Below are positions 9,104-18,695 of a stretch of DNA of 64,000 bases, piece after piece. The stretch's first letter is position 1. Each line of letters starts with the position of its first letter. The DNA lies in assembly GCF_900176435.1 (NCBI RefSeq), contig NZ_FWYE01000002.1:298610-362609 (forward strand), read 5' to 3'. The stretch is from Picrophilus oshimae DSM 9789 (GTDB taxonomy: Archaea > Thermoplasmatota > Thermoplasmata > Thermoplasmatales > Thermoplasmataceae). A program made the translations under genes and the position numbers. A model generated the notes under the pieces. The model was not told where the DNA came from, ran no database searches, and saw only the letters and a program-made list of their open reading frames with translations.

Positions 9104-10306
9104 ATGAATTTTGAAATTAAGGATACAAAAATAAGAAAGATCTTTGATTCAAGAGGGAATTTCAGTGCCGAGGTTACAGTAATTCTTGAGAATGCATCCG
9201 GGACTGCCTCAGCGCCTGCAGGTGCAAGCACTGGTAAGACAGAGGTTATAGCATATCCTGATAATAACATTGATAACGGAATAGATTTCTTTTACAGGCA
9301 TGTAAAAAAAGCGTTGAAGGGTTTTAACAGCATAAACCAGGAGGGTCTTGACAGAATGCTTCATGAAATAGATGGCACCGATAATTTCTCAAATCTTGGT
9401 GGCAATATAGCAACTGCAATATCAATAGCAAATGCAAAGGCCGTTTCAAATGCCCTTGGCATACCAATGTATAGATACGTTGGCGGAATTAATTATTCAA
9501 TGCCAAGACCTATTGGAAACGTTATAGGCGGTGGAAAGCATTCAAAAAATGGTACAACAATACAGGAATTTCTTGTTTCTGCCCAGGGAAAAACAGTGCT
9601 TGATTCCATATATTATAATATATTAATACATAGAAGGATTGGTGAGATTTTATCAGGCATGTTTAAAAATCAGAGCATAGGTCTTGGTGATGAAAAGGCA
9701 TGGACATGTGACATATCCGATGAGGATGCCATAGAAATAATAAAAAATGCATCTAAAGATATATCATCAGAGTATAAAATAAAGGTTTTAAACGGTGTTG
9801 ATTTTGCAGCAGATTCATTCTATGATGGCAATTATTATATTTATAAAAATAGAAAGCTTACAAGGGATCAGCAGATAGATTACGCAATTTCAATATCAAG
9901 GGATCATGGCTTTTATTACATTGAGGACCCATTAAATGACCAGGATTTTGATGGTTTTTCAGAGATAACCTCAAAGGTTGGCGACAAATCCTTAATTGTT
10001 GGAGATGATTTATATACAACAAATCCTGAAAGGATAAAAAAGGGCATTGAAAAGAGATCAACAAACGGTGTTTTAATAAAGGTTAATCAGATAGGAACAT
10101 TGAGCGATACAGCCAGGAGTGTGAGAATTGCAACAGAACATGGATTAAAAACCGTTGTATCGCACAGGAGCGGTGAAACAACGGATGATTTTATAGCACA
10201 TCTCGCCGTTGCATTTGGATCGCCATTGATAAAAACAGGAACAATAGGTGGTGAGCGCCTCGCAAAATTAAACGAGCTTATAAGAATAGAGGAGGAATTA
10301 ATATAA
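9104..10306 (+). CDS. eno: Enolase
   Basis: Interconverts 2-phosphoglycerate and phosphoenolpyruvate in the lower glycolytic/Entner-Doudoroff pathway. Conserved features are the N-terminal DSRGN, the mobile loop [10 protein letters not shown], metal ligands in [12 protein letters not shown] and VGDDLYTTN, the catalytic Lys in [11 protein letters not shown], and [18 protein letters not shown]. The length of 400 residues is slightly short for the family but complete. The start was chosen by the upstream TATA-like box. The stop codon (10304-10306) overlaps the proposed start region of dphB. Confidence 0.97.
   Translation: MNFEIKDTKIRKIFDSRGNFSAEVTVILENASGTASAPAGASTGKTEVIAYPDNNIDNGIDFFYRHVKKALKGFNSINQEGLDRMLHEIDGTDNFSNLGGNIATAISIANAKAVSNALGIPMYRYVGGINYSMPRPIGNVIGGGKHSKNGTTIQEFLVSAQGKTVLDSIYYNILIHRRIGEILSGMFKNQSIGLGDEKAWTCDISDEDAIEIIKNASKDISSEYKIKVLNGVDFAADSFYDGNYYIYKNRKLTRDQQIDYAISISRDHGFYYIEDPLNDQDFDGFSEITSKVGDKSLIVGDDLYTTNPERIKKGIEKRSTNGVLIKVNQIGTLSDTARSVRIATEHGLKTVVSHRSGETTDDFIAHLAVAFGSPLIKTGTIGGERLAKLNELIRIEEELI
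10291..10296 (+). promoter_or_regulatory. Strong Shine-Dalgarno before dphB
   Basis: GGAGGA inside the last codons of eno, six bases before the ATA at 10303. It is one of the clearest SD sequences in the window and lies 57 bases before the first ATG of the dphB frame, so it fits initiation at 10303 and not at 10354. Confidence 0.5.
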
Positions 10307-11067
10307 CATTAAATATTATTGGTATTGGTCTCCGTGGGATAAACAGCATTACCATGGAGATGTACGATGTAATAAAAAAGAGTGATCTTGTTTATTTTGA
10401 TATTTATACATCGATATCACCTGATAAAACCTTCGAGGATTTAATAAAAATAAATGCAAATACTTTAAAGGCAACAAGGGATGTTCTTGAAAACGAGGGT
10501 CCTATAATAGAAAGGGCTGTAACAGAGAATATTACAATAGTTGTGACCGGTGATGCACTATCAGCAACGACACATAACCAGATAAGAAGAAGTGCCATTG
10601 AAAAGGGCATTGATGTGAATATCTATGAAAATGCATCTATAATAACGGCCTTCCCATCAAGAACCGGGCTTTTTATATACAGGTTTGGAAGCATTGTATC
10701 AATGCCATTTACATCTGATAAATTCTTTCCATTGAGCGTCTATGATAAAATATACAAAAATTACATTAATAATATGCATACCTTAATCCTTCTTGATTTA
10801 AAGGATGGCAGAACAATGCCTATAAACGATGCGTTAAACAATCTTCTTGCCATGGAGGATAAAAAACATAAAGGCCTGATAAGGGAAGATACATTGCTGT
10901 TTGCCGGTATTAAAATAGGATCATGTTATGAAAAGATATATTTTTCGAATATATCAAAAATGCTTGAACTTGACATTGAGGATTCGCCGGCATCAATAAT
11001 AATACCGGCAGAATTAAATGAAATCGAGCTCGAATTTGCAAGATCGTTCTGCATAAATGTGTTTTGA
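10303..11067 (+). CDS. dphB: Diphthine synthase (diphthamide biosynthesis methyltransferase)
   Basis: SAM-dependent trimethylation of the modified His of elongation factor 2. Read from the first ATG (10354) the protein lacks the family's N-terminal strand. The same frame upstream encodes [16 protein letters not shown], the expected GxGL methyltransferase start, and contains no ATG, GTG or TTG back through the end of eno. The ATA at 10303 lies six bases after GGAGGA, so a non-canonical AUA initiation is proposed (254 aa, normal family length). Other motifs are [13 protein letters not shown] and the tetrapyrrole-methylase-like C-terminal domain. A conventional caller would give 10354-11067. Function is firm; the start is inference. 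Confidence 0.85.
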   Translation: MTLNIIGIGLRGINSITMEMYDVIKKSDLVYFDIYTSISPDKTFEDLIKINANTLKATRDVLENEGPIIERAVTENITIVVTGDALSATTHNQIRRSAIEKGIDVNIYENASIITAFPSRTGLFIYRFGSIVSMPFTSDKFFPLSVYDKIYKNYINNMHTLILLDLKDGRTMPINDALNNLLAMEDKKHKGLIREDTLLFAGIKIGSCYEKIYFSNISKMLELDIEDSPASIIIPAELNEIELEFARSFCINVF

Positions 11068-11123
11068 TATTTTATATTAATTTAAAACGAAAATAATATT
11101 TATAATAATTTGTTTACCAGATA

Positions 11124-12458
11124 ATGATTGATATAAAGCTTTTGAGGCTTAACAGCGAAATATTTTATAAATCGTGCAGGGATCGCGGGTTTGATACCAG
11201 GATCCTTGATGAGTTCTTTGAGCTTGATAATGAATGGAAGGAAAATTTAAAGCAATTGAACAATATAAAGCACGATAAAAATAGCATAACAATGGAAATA
11301 TCAAGGAGAATAAAGGCCGGGGATGATATAAATGATTTAAAGTTAAAGGTTGAATCATTGAACATTGATATACAAAGGCTTGAGGGCAGGCAGAATGAAA
11401 TAGATGTAAAAAGAAACGAGATTTTAAGGTTGATACCAAACCTGCTTGCAGATGATGTGCCGAGATGCTTTGGCGATGAGAACAACAGGCTTGTAAGATA
11501 TTATGGAAGGGCCAGGGTGTTTTCTGATGATGTAAAATACTTCATTGAAAACAGTGGCTCCGGAGATTACGAGGAGATTGATTACAGGCCAAAAAGCCAC
11601 GTTGATTTAATATCTGAGCTTAATCTTGCTGATATAGAAAGGGCCGGCAAGATAGCAGGTGCAAGATTCTATTTTCTAAAGAACAGGCTCTTCAAACTTG
11701 AGCTTGCATTGATAAATTACGCTGTTGACTTTTTATCGCAGCGTGGCTACACGGTACTTGAGCCACCATTCATGATAAATTACAAATCAATGTCAGGCGC
11801 AACCGATATAGAGACCTTTAAGGATACACTTTATAAAATAGAGGGGGACGATCTTTATTTAATAGCAACAGCAGAGCATCCAATTGCATCCATGCTTCAG
11901 GATGAGATATTAATGGAGGATGAGCTGCCAATAAGGGTCAGCGGCGTATCACCATGCTTTAGACGTGAGGCGGGTGCACATGGCAAGGATACAAAGGGCA
12001 TATTCAGGGTGCACCAGTTCAATAAAATAGAGCAGTTTGTATTTTGCAAGCCCGAGGATTCATGGGATTTCTTTGATGAGCTTGTAAGGAATTCAGAGGA
12101 TATATACAAAAGCCTTAAGATACCATACAGGGTTGTAAACGTATGCTCCGGTGAGCTTGGCAACCTTGCAGCAAAAAAGTATGATATCGAGGCATGGTTT
12201 CCGGCACAGGGCAAATTCAGGGAGATTGTTTCCGCATCAAACGATACAGATTACCAGGCAAGATCCCTTAACATAAAATACAGGTCAAGGGATGGCAACA
12301 GGTTTGTTCACACATTAAACAGCACGGCGATAGCCACCGAGAGGATACTTGTTGCAATTATGGAAAATTTCCAGGATCGTAATGGAAAGGTAATAAAAAT
12401 ACCAGAGGCCCTTATTCCGTATACTGGTTTTTCCGAGATAGGTGGTGATGACAATTAA
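11124..12458 (+). CDS. serS: Seryl-tRNA synthetase
   Basis: Class II synthetase charging tRNA-Ser. It has an N-terminal coiled-coil arm (about residues 30-100, rich in Lys/Asp/Glu), then the catalytic domain with motif 2 in GVSPCFRREAGAHG and motif 3 around STAIATERILVAIMEN. This is the common bacterial-like SerRS rather than the rare methanogen type. A TATA-like TATTTATAAT lies at 11096-11105, about 25 bases from the ATG, suggesting a leaderless transcript separate from eno-dphB. The 3' end overlaps the MscS gene by 11 bases. Confidence 0.96.
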   Translation: MIDIKLLRLNSEIFYKSCRDRGFDTRILDEFFELDNEWKENLKQLNNIKHDKNSITMEISRRIKAGDDINDLKLKVESLNIDIQRLEGRQNEIDVKRNEILRLIPNLLADDVPRCFGDENNRLVRYYGRARVFSDDVKYFIENSGSGDYEEIDYRPKSHVDLISELNLADIERAGKIAGARFYFLKNRLFKLELALINYAVDFLSQRGYTVLEPPFMINYKSMSGATDIETFKDTLYKIEGDDLYLIATAEHPIASMLQDEILMEDELPIRVSGVSPCFRREAGAHGKDTKGIFRVHQFNKIEQFVFCKPEDSWDFFDELVRNSEDIYKSLKIPYRVVNVCSGELGNLAAKKYDIEAWFPAQGKFREIVSASNDTDYQARSLNIKYRSRDGNRFVHTLNSTAIATERILVAIMENFQDRNGKVIKIPEALIPYTGFSEIGGDDN

Positions 12459-13566
12459 TCGCGGAAGAAACGAGATAATAAAGATAATAGCAGAGATAAT
12501 AATAGGCATTGCATTAACAATAGCAGTTGGCTTTATAATAGATTACATAATAACAGCGTTTTTACCGCATTATATATCATATGAAAAACTTATAAATGAG
12601 GGTGTACGCGCAATAATAGTCTTTGTTATAGGCTTCATGATAGCAAGCTCCTTTATAAAATACATAGAATTGAGAATAAAAACAACAAAGGCAAGCCTTT
12701 ATGGCATAGCACTTATCGTAAGGATAGTAATCTATGTAATATTAATAGCAATAGTTCTTACAATATTCCATGTCAGCGTTACAGGAATACTTGCAGGCAG
12801 TGCCATAGGCGGTGTCGTTTTAGGTCTTGCAGTTCAAACCATTGCAACAAACCTTCTTTCAGGGCTTTTTGTATCATCAACCAGCACGCTTAAATACGGT
12901 GACGTTTTAACAGTTAATTCATGGGTCTGGAGTGTAAACACAACAGGTAAGATCATCGAGGTGAAAACGCTTTTTTCCAAGATGCTAACAAAGGACGGAA
13001 ACATCATAAGCATGCCAAACTCAGCCCTTTTAGGAAGCAGTGTCATAGTAGAATACAAGGATAATGATGGTTATTATAACTATCCAATAGATATAACTCT
13101 AAACGCAGATGTCCCGCTGGACCTTGTAATATCAAGAGCATTGAAGACAATTGACAATACAAGATTTTATATATCATCAAAGAACGGGTCAACAAACACA
13201 ATACATGTAATAATAAGGTTCAGGGATGTCACAGAAATAAATGATATGATTGATAATATAAACAGGATTATAGACAGAGCATACTGGGATGTAAAGAACA
13301 ACATGGTTTTGTTCGGCCCCTATGCAACGGCAATTAGTGATGATTATTACAAAATCCTGGTATCGCTGCCTGCAGATGTATCTCCGGGAAGAATTATAGA
13401 AGGTGCAGGTGGCCTTGGCATAGAATTATACCTGGTATCAAAGAACAGTTCAACAAATGTTTACATGGCAAAATTTAGATCATCCAGGGGTATGGAGTTT
13501 GATATAAGCGATGTTAATACAAGGATAGATGATCTATATCAGAAGCTAAAAAAGGAGAATAATTAA
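12448..13566 (+). CDS. MscS-family mechanosensitive ion channel
   Basis: Small-conductance tension-gated channel of the cytoplasmic membrane that releases solutes on hypo-osmotic shock. It has several membrane helices in the first 150 residues, a glycine/alanine-rich pore helix (GILAGSAIGGVVLGLAVQTI), then the beta domain with YGDVLTVN and IISMPNSALLGSS, and an alpha/beta C-terminal vestibule. Three in-frame starts are possible (GTG 12442, GTG 12445, ATG 12448). The ATG is preferred, with GGTGGTG just upstream acting as SD. It overlaps serS and precedes the MoxR/VWA pair. Confidence 0.92.
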   Translation: MTINRGRNEIIKIIAEIIIGIALTIAVGFIIDYIITAFLPHYISYEKLINEGVRAIIVFVIGFMIASSFIKYIELRIKTTKASLYGIALIVRIVIYVILIAIVLTIFHVSVTGILAGSAIGGVVLGLAVQTIATNLLSGLFVSSTSTLKYGDVLTVNSWVWSVNTTGKIIEVKTLFSKMLTKDGNIISMPNSALLGSSVIVEYKDNDGYYNYPIDITLNADVPLDLVISRALKTIDNTRFYISSKNGSTNTIHVIIRFRDVTEINDMIDNINRIIDRAYWDVKNNMVLFGPYATAISDDYYKILVSLPADVSPGRIIEGAGGLGIELYLVSKNSSTNVYMAKFRSSRGMEFDISDVNTRIDDLYQKLKKENN

Positions 13567-13645
13567 CGATATATTTAAAATGTTTTTTATAAATTCAGAA
13601 AAAAATACAAAAATATTATATTCAAATATTGTTATGTATAATTAA

Positions 13646-14812
13646 ATGAACAGGCTGGATAAGATAAACCGTGTCAAGATGTATTTATTAAATACATTTG
13701 TTGGCAGGGAGGATGTCATAAATGGTGTTCTCGCTGGAATTATATCCGGGGAACCGACGTTATTGATCGGCCCACCAGGAACTGCAAAGACATCAATAAT
13801 TGATACATTGAGCAGGCTTGTAAGTGCAAAGTATTTTTATTATTTATTAACAAAATTCACTGAACCGGAGGAATTACTTGGGCCAATAGATATAAATGCA
13901 TTAAAGAATGGTGAGTATAAAAACATAACAAGGGGTAAGCCGCCTGATGCAAACATAATATTTTTGGATGAGGTTTTTAAGGCAAGCTCTGCAATAAGAA
14001 ACACACTTTTGGACATTATGTTAAATAAAAGAATACCAAATGGCAATTCAATGGTTAATCTCGATATACTCGGAATATATTCGGCAAGCAATGAGGTTAC
14101 AAATGACGAGGAGGATATGGCACTGTTTGACAGGTATCCAATAAAGATATTTCATAACTATATAGAAAAGACGCTTATGGACTCGCTTTTAATAAAGGGA
14201 ATAGAGATCATGGAGAGGCCCGAGAATGTATCTCCTTTAATAACAATAGATGATTTAAAGGATTTGCAAAATGATGTTATATCAAGATTGTCAAAATTTA
14301 AAAATGATGGTCATGAACTATTAAACAGGTACACGGACGCATTATTACAGCTTGAGGAAAACAATGTGGTTTTCAGTGATAGAAGAAAGATAAAGATATT
14401 AAAGATAGCCGCCGCCTTCAGCATATTAATGAATTCAAATGAGATTACAGGTAATGATATAGCCATGGCAATGAGGTACAGTATCGACAGCGAGGAGGAT
14501 ATGCCAAAAATTGATGCAGCAATAATGGAATCAAAACTTGAAAATAAATCAGAACTTGTTCAGAAGGCAACAACGATAATAGAGGAGACAAGGAGCCTGA
14601 TATCAAATACCGAGGCATGCATACAGAAGAATTCACCTTACAAGGAGGTCGTTGATAATCTGGATCTGCTGGCAATATACATCAGAAAGCTACAGGAGCT
14701 TGAGGCGGATCTTTCCGGTGATACAAATCCATATCATCAAAATGTTTTATCCAAGATAGATAGCACAATAGAGTATGCAAAAAATAAATATGAAAAATTA
14801 AAAGTGATGTAA
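13646..14812 (+). CDS. MoxR/RavA-type AAA+ ATPase
   Basis: A 388-residue AAA+ ATPase of the MoxR family. Walker A is GPPGTAKT (42-49), Walker B is IIFLDEVFKA (about 104-113), and the helix-2 insert TKFTEPEELLGPID is typical of MoxR proteins. The C-terminal third is helical and charged, as in RavA. MoxR ATPases usually act as chaperones with a VWA partner, and exactly such a gene follows after 3 bases. The target of the pair is unknown. A TATA-like ATATTATATTC about 30 bases upstream suggests its own promoter. Confidence 0.88.
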   Translation: MNRLDKINRVKMYLLNTFVGREDVINGVLAGIISGEPTLLIGPPGTAKTSIIDTLSRLVSAKYFYYLLTKFTEPEELLGPIDINALKNGEYKNITRGKPPDANIIFLDEVFKASSAIRNTLLDIMLNKRIPNGNSMVNLDILGIYSASNEVTNDEEDMALFDRYPIKIFHNYIEKTLMDSLLIKGIEIMERPENVSPLITIDDLKDLQNDVISRLSKFKNDGHELLNRYTDALLQLEENNVVFSDRRKIKILKIAAAFSILMNSNEITGNDIAMAMRYSIDSEEDMPKIDAAIMESKLENKSELVQKATTIIEETRSLISNTEACIQKNSPYKEVVDNLDLLAIYIRKLQELEADLSGDTNPYHQNVLSKIDSTIEYAKNKYEKLKVM

Positions 14813-14815
14813 ACC

Positions 14816-16069
14816 ATGTTCAACTCAAATATAACAGGAATAGATACGTCAAGCAGCCTTTACAGAATAACAAGGGAAAGAATACCAAGACATATAAAAA
14901 TTAATAACAGCATGGAAGAAAGGATAAAAACCGCGGCTGCAGATTTATACTTTTTATATTATTCAAATATAACAAGACTGGCAAATGATAATAATAATGA
15001 TGCTTTTCTTGAGGCCGCAAGGGAAAAGATGAAAAAATACACAGAAACACCAGAATTTAAAAGGGTTAAGAACTATTCATATTTAAATGACAAGGTATCA
15101 ATGATATACAGCATAAGCTTTGTAAAGGCATTGGGTGATGAAATTAAAAAGGCCGAGAGCTCTGGCAGGGGCTCAATGGATGGTAAAAAGGCCCAGGAGA
15201 TAATAGAAAGGGCGTTAAAGGAATCTGAAAGAATAGGCGACAGGGCAAGGGATGTGAACAATCTTTTAAAGGGAAACAATCCTGGTGGAAAACTTGCTGA
15301 TAAAAAGGATGGCACACTTGACAATGTTCTTGATCTTACAGATAAGATAATAAAGGTTGACAATTCAGAGAAGATAATAACAATGGCAACAAATTTAATA
15401 GATATAATGCCAAAGTTTACAAGGGTTATGAAGAATAAAAATAACCTTGGAGAGCTTGGTGGGTATTACAAAACAAGGAATATTCTTCATGCAATACCAA
15501 GGGAGGTTGCCATGCCAGATGAGATCTTTTATTCAAAGCTGGCCAGCGGATTTACTGCCAGGGAAAAGGTGATAAACAGCGAGGGCTCTTATTATATCCT
15601 TTTGGACAAGAGCGGGAGCATGTACGAGGGTACCAAAACGGTCTGGTCAAGATCTGTTGCACTGGCACTTTACAGGCTTGCCACAATAAAAAAGAGGAAG
15701 TACTTTCTTAGGTTCTTTGACAACAAGCCGCATGAGGTTCTTACAAGACCATATGATATAATAAATAATATATTAACTGTTGAGGCAAATAAGGGAACAT
15801 GCATAGAGTGCGCAATCACAACAGCGATAGATGATATAAAATCAAACAGGCACCTTGATACAAATACAATTATAATAATAACCGACGGTGAGGATCATGT
15901 TAATAAAAACCAGCTTAAATTAATGTTAAAAAAGTACAATATAAGATTAATAAGCGTTATGATAAACGGAAGTAACGATGATCTAAAAAATATATCAGAT
16001 GTTTACATGTCCGCTGCCCTGACAAGGGAGGGGGCAATAAATCTTATAAATGTGGCCAGGTCACTTTAA
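14816..16069 (+). CDS. VWA-domain protein, partner of the MoxR ATPase
   Basis: A helical N-terminal part (about 1-250) rich in Lys/Glu is followed by a von Willebrand factor A domain with the metal-ion-dependent adhesion site DKSGS (Asp264, Ser266, Ser268), a conserved Thr in NKGTCIECAI, and IIITDGEDH. The layout resembles ViaA, the partner of RavA. It follows the ATPase gene with 3 bases between them and a GTGATG-type SD. No signal peptide or membrane helix, so a cytoplasmic co-chaperone is likely. Its 3' end overlaps the convergent DUF1641 gene by 9 bases. Confidence 0.87.
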   Translation: MFNSNITGIDTSSSLYRITRERIPRHIKINNSMEERIKTAAADLYFLYYSNITRLANDNNNDAFLEAAREKMKKYTETPEFKRVKNYSYLNDKVSMIYSISFVKALGDEIKKAESSGRGSMDGKKAQEIIERALKESERIGDRARDVNNLLKGNNPGGKLADKKDGTLDNVLDLTDKIIKVDNSEKIITMATNLIDIMPKFTRVMKNKNNLGELGGYYKTRNILHAIPREVAMPDEIFYSKLASGFTAREKVINSEGSYYILLDKSGSMYEGTKTVWSRSVALALYRLATIKKRKYFLRFFDNKPHEVLTRPYDIINNILTVEANKGTCIECAITTAIDDIKSNRHLDTNTIIIITDGEDHVNKNQLKLMLKKYNIRLISVMINGSNDDLKNISDVYMSAALTREGAINLINVARSL

Positions 16070-16522
16070 TTTTTTTACCGAATCGCCAATAATTTTTAAT
16101 GCATCAAATATTCCGTTTAATGCTGCCGAGATCTCCGGGTCCTTTAACATGGACATCAGTTTAAATATTGATATGGGCTGGCCTGATGATGTGCCATCAA
16201 TCATTGATTGCGCAATGCCTGATGAATTATATCCTATAATTTTTATAATCTCGGACATGTTTGGTTCAGCGAGCATGTAAATGATTGAATTTAAGGTGCC
16301 ATATGCCCTGAAGATTATATCAAGGTAATCCTTTGATGTGACACTTTTTACAAGAAAATCAAGGTTGTCAGGTAATATTCCCTCAATGGTCTTAAGAGCA
16401 TCAATTAACCCTGAATCCCTTAACTTTGAGATCAAATTAAAGATTTCGTATATAATATCCTTATTTTCACTGATTTTTGATACAATATCCATCATATCTG
16501 AGAAATCAAGTTCTTCCTTCAT
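16061..16522 (-). CDS. DUF1641 family protein
   Basis: A 153-residue all-helical protein with the family motif LISKLRDSGLIDALK near residues 30-45 and a hydrophobic C-terminal half. DUF1641 proteins usually sit next to flavin-dependent NADH or sulfide dehydrogenases or formate dehydrogenase genes. Here it follows the SQR-like gene by 9 bases, with a good SD (GAGGTGA) before its ATG. A role as accessory or membrane-docking subunit of that oxidoreductase is inference. Confidence 0.75.
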   Translation of the reverse strand: MKEELDFSDMMDIVSKISENKDIIYEIFNLISKLRDSGLIDALKTIEGILPDNLDFLVKSVTSKDYLDIIFRAYGTLNSIIYMLAEPNMSEIIKIIGYNSSGIAQSMIDGTSSGQPISIFKLMSMLKDPEISAALNGIFDALKIIGDSVKKLK

Positions 16523-16531
16523 GATATCACC

Positions 16532-17662
16532 TCATAAAACACCATGTATTATTGATGAAAAATAAACATTGGCTGATATATATTTTAAATAATAATCCAT
16601 AAAGCTGGAAAACTTTGCCATGGGCTTTGAGTCATAATTGAATGAAAGTGTCAGACCGGTATGGTTATCGACGACAGAGCTGCAGCCAAGATAACCATCA
16701 AAGTAATCTTCCGGTGTTAGGCCAGAGGTCTCAGAGGCTATGCGCCTTGCAAGGTATGATGCCTGGGAGTGCCCAAAGGCACCAACCTTCAGCATGAAGT
16801 TTGCGGCATCGCCTATGACAAATAGGTTATCATAGTTCTTGTAGTTTAATTTGTATTTATCAACGTCGACATAGCCATTATCATTTGCCAGTCCGGAATC
16901 TATTAAGAACCTCTGGCCATGGTGCACCGGTATAAGTACCAGATGATCAAACTTTATGCTTTCACCGTTCTTTGATGTTAATATATTCTTTTCACGATCT
17001 ATCGAGTCTGATTGAAATTTGCCATGAAAGTCTATGTTTTCATCTGAGAGCCTTTTTATTATCATGCCTGAAAGTTCATTAAATGGCAGTGCACCGTCCA
17101 TGGGCGATACAACCGTGATTTTGACGCTGTTTTCAAGATGCCTCTTCCTTAAAAAGAGTTTTAATTCAAAGGCAAATTCGTATGGTGCCATGGGGCACTG
17201 GAAGGGAAGGCTCGCAGGCCCTATGACCACGTTTCCTGATTTTATGTTTTTTAGCTCCTCCCTGAGCTTTAGTGCGTTGTTAAGATCGTAGAAATGAAGG
17301 ACACTATCGCTGTAACCCTTTATTTCACCAGTTGATAAACGATCCCCGGTTGCTATGACCAGATAATCATATTCTATGATCCTGTTATTATCGAGTTTTA
17401 CATAATGGTCGTCCGGATTTATTAACGTTGCCAGTGCCTTTATCCTTTCTATGCCATGGTGAATTAACGAATCCGTGTTTCTTACCGTTTCGTGGTAATC
17501 TATATCATTAAATGGTATTAAAACACCATCAGGTTTAAAATACGTTTTTGTTGAATTACCTATCAATGTTATCTTTACATCATTTATATTCGTATGCATC
17601 CTCAATTTATTTGCAAATATTAACCCGGCGTTTGCATCGCCAATTACCACAACCCGAAACAT
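16532..17662 (-). CDS. FAD-dependent oxidoreductase, sulfide:quinone reductase-like
   Basis: A two-dinucleotide-domain flavoprotein of 376 residues. The C-terminal FAD motif NLFVIGDAANF and YDYLVIATGDRL are clear. Cys156 in PFQCPMAPYE matches a catalytic Cys of sulfide:quinone reductase and flavocytochrome c families; Cys327 could be the second. The N-terminal dinucleotide fingerprint is altered to VIGDANAG, with Ala where the second Gly of GxGxxG is expected. It probably feeds electrons from sulfide or another sulfur compound into quinone at the membrane. No membrane helix is seen, but a C-terminal amphipathic helix is plausible. Coupled to DUF1641 downstream. Confidence 0.8.
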   Translation of the reverse strand: MFRVVVIGDANAGLIFANKLRMHTNINDVKITLIGNSTKTYFKPDGVLIPFNDIDYHETVRNTDSLIHHGIERIKALATLINPDDHYVKLDNNRIIEYDYLVIATGDRLSTGEIKGYSDSVLHFYDLNNALKLREELKNIKSGNVVIGPASLPFQCPMAPYEFAFELKLFLRKRHLENSVKITVVSPMDGALPFNELSGMIIKRLSDENIDFHGKFQSDSIDREKNILTSKNGESIKFDHLVLIPVHHGQRFLIDSGLANDNGYVDVDKYKLNYKNYDNLFVIGDAANFMLKVGAFGHSQASYLARRIASETSGLTPEDYFDGYLGCSSVVDNHTGLTLSFNYDSKPMAKFSSFMDYYLKYISANVYFSSIIHGVL

Positions 17663-17777
17663 AGATTAAAAATACATTGTAATATTAAATACTTCCTTTT
17701 TAAAATCATGTATTCATATTTAATTTTATTTATAATAAAAATATCAAAATTTTTATCCTATTTTGTATTTATACCAC

Positions 17778-18695
17778 ATGGCTTTTATAAACGAGATTAA
17801 ATCATTAAAGGATCAGATAAAGTTTGATAAGAGGTTTGATATAAATTACGACTTTGATAATATTGTTATATCAGGCATGGGTGGTTCAGGCATAGCTGGC
17901 AGGATATTCCAGGAGTGCTATACAAAAAAACCTGTTTTTTCAATAAGTGATTATGATATACCTGATTTTGTTAATGACAGAACATTATTCATTGCAATGA
18001 GCTATTCAGGAAACACAGAGGAGACAATAAGCACGGTTGAACAGGCCATGAAAAGGAATGCAAATATCTTTGCGGTAACATCAGGAGGCAAACTTGCATC
18101 CATTGTTAAAGATTATATAGAGATACCAGGAGGTATGCAGCCAAGATCTGCACTTGGATACATGATTATGCCGCTTTTTAACACGTTCCTGGATATAAGC
18201 GATGACGATAAAAATAATGCATATAATACACTGAATAACATGGATCAGAACCATGACGATATAAGAAAGGAGGCATATAAAATATATGAGAACAGCTACA
18301 TGCCTGTCATATACGGCAGCGCCCCATACAGCTGGGTTGCCTACCGCTGGAAGACCCAGTTCAATGAGAATTCAAAGATACTTGCATATTCAAATTACTT
18401 TCCAGAGCTGAATCATAACGATACAATGGCATTAAAGAATACATATAGAAAGGAACGCTTTGTCTTTTACGTCCTGGGATCATCAAGACCAAGAATAAAA
18501 CAGAGAATAAATATAACAAAGGAGATAACAGATACCGAGTTCAATATAATAGATATTGATTCTGATAATTACCTGGAAAAATTGTTTTATTTAATACACT
18601 ACGGAGATTACATAAGTTATGAGCTTGCAATGATAAGAAACATCGATCCAATGGATGTTTCCACAATAGAGGAATTAAAGAAGAGGCTTGATTAA
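17778..18695 (+). CDS. Bifunctional phosphoglucose/phosphomannose isomerase
   Basis: Archaeal PGI/PMI of the two-SIS-domain type, interconverting glucose-6-P or mannose-6-P with fructose-6-P. Motifs are GMGGSGIAGR, the SYSGNTEET phosphate loop and the family signature QPRSALGYM. I use the ATG at 17778 (305 aa) rather than an upstream in-frame TTG at 17763. The enzyme links the glycogen and trehalose pathways in this window with central metabolism. Its 3' end overlaps that of the Rqc2 homologue by 4 bases. Confidence 0.92.
   Translation: MAFINEIKSLKDQIKFDKRFDINYDFDNIVISGMGGSGIAGRIFQECYTKKPVFSISDYDIPDFVNDRTLFIAMSYSGNTEETISTVEQAMKRNANIFAVTSGGKLASIVKDYIEIPGGMQPRSALGYMIMPLFNTFLDISDDDKNNAYNTLNNMDQNHDDIRKEAYKIYENSYMPVIYGSAPYSWVAYRWKTQFNENSKILAYSNYFPELNHNDTMALKNTYRKERFVFYVLGSSRPRIKQRINITKEITDTEFNIIDIDSDNYLEKLFYLIHYGDYISYELAMIRNIDPMDVSTIEELKKRLD

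Noticed and set aside
8944..9270. Minus-strand ORF of 108 codons opposite the start of eno
   Set aside because: It overlaps the first 55 codons of a certain gene, its downstream half is low-complexity AT-rich sequence, and its product resembles no protein.
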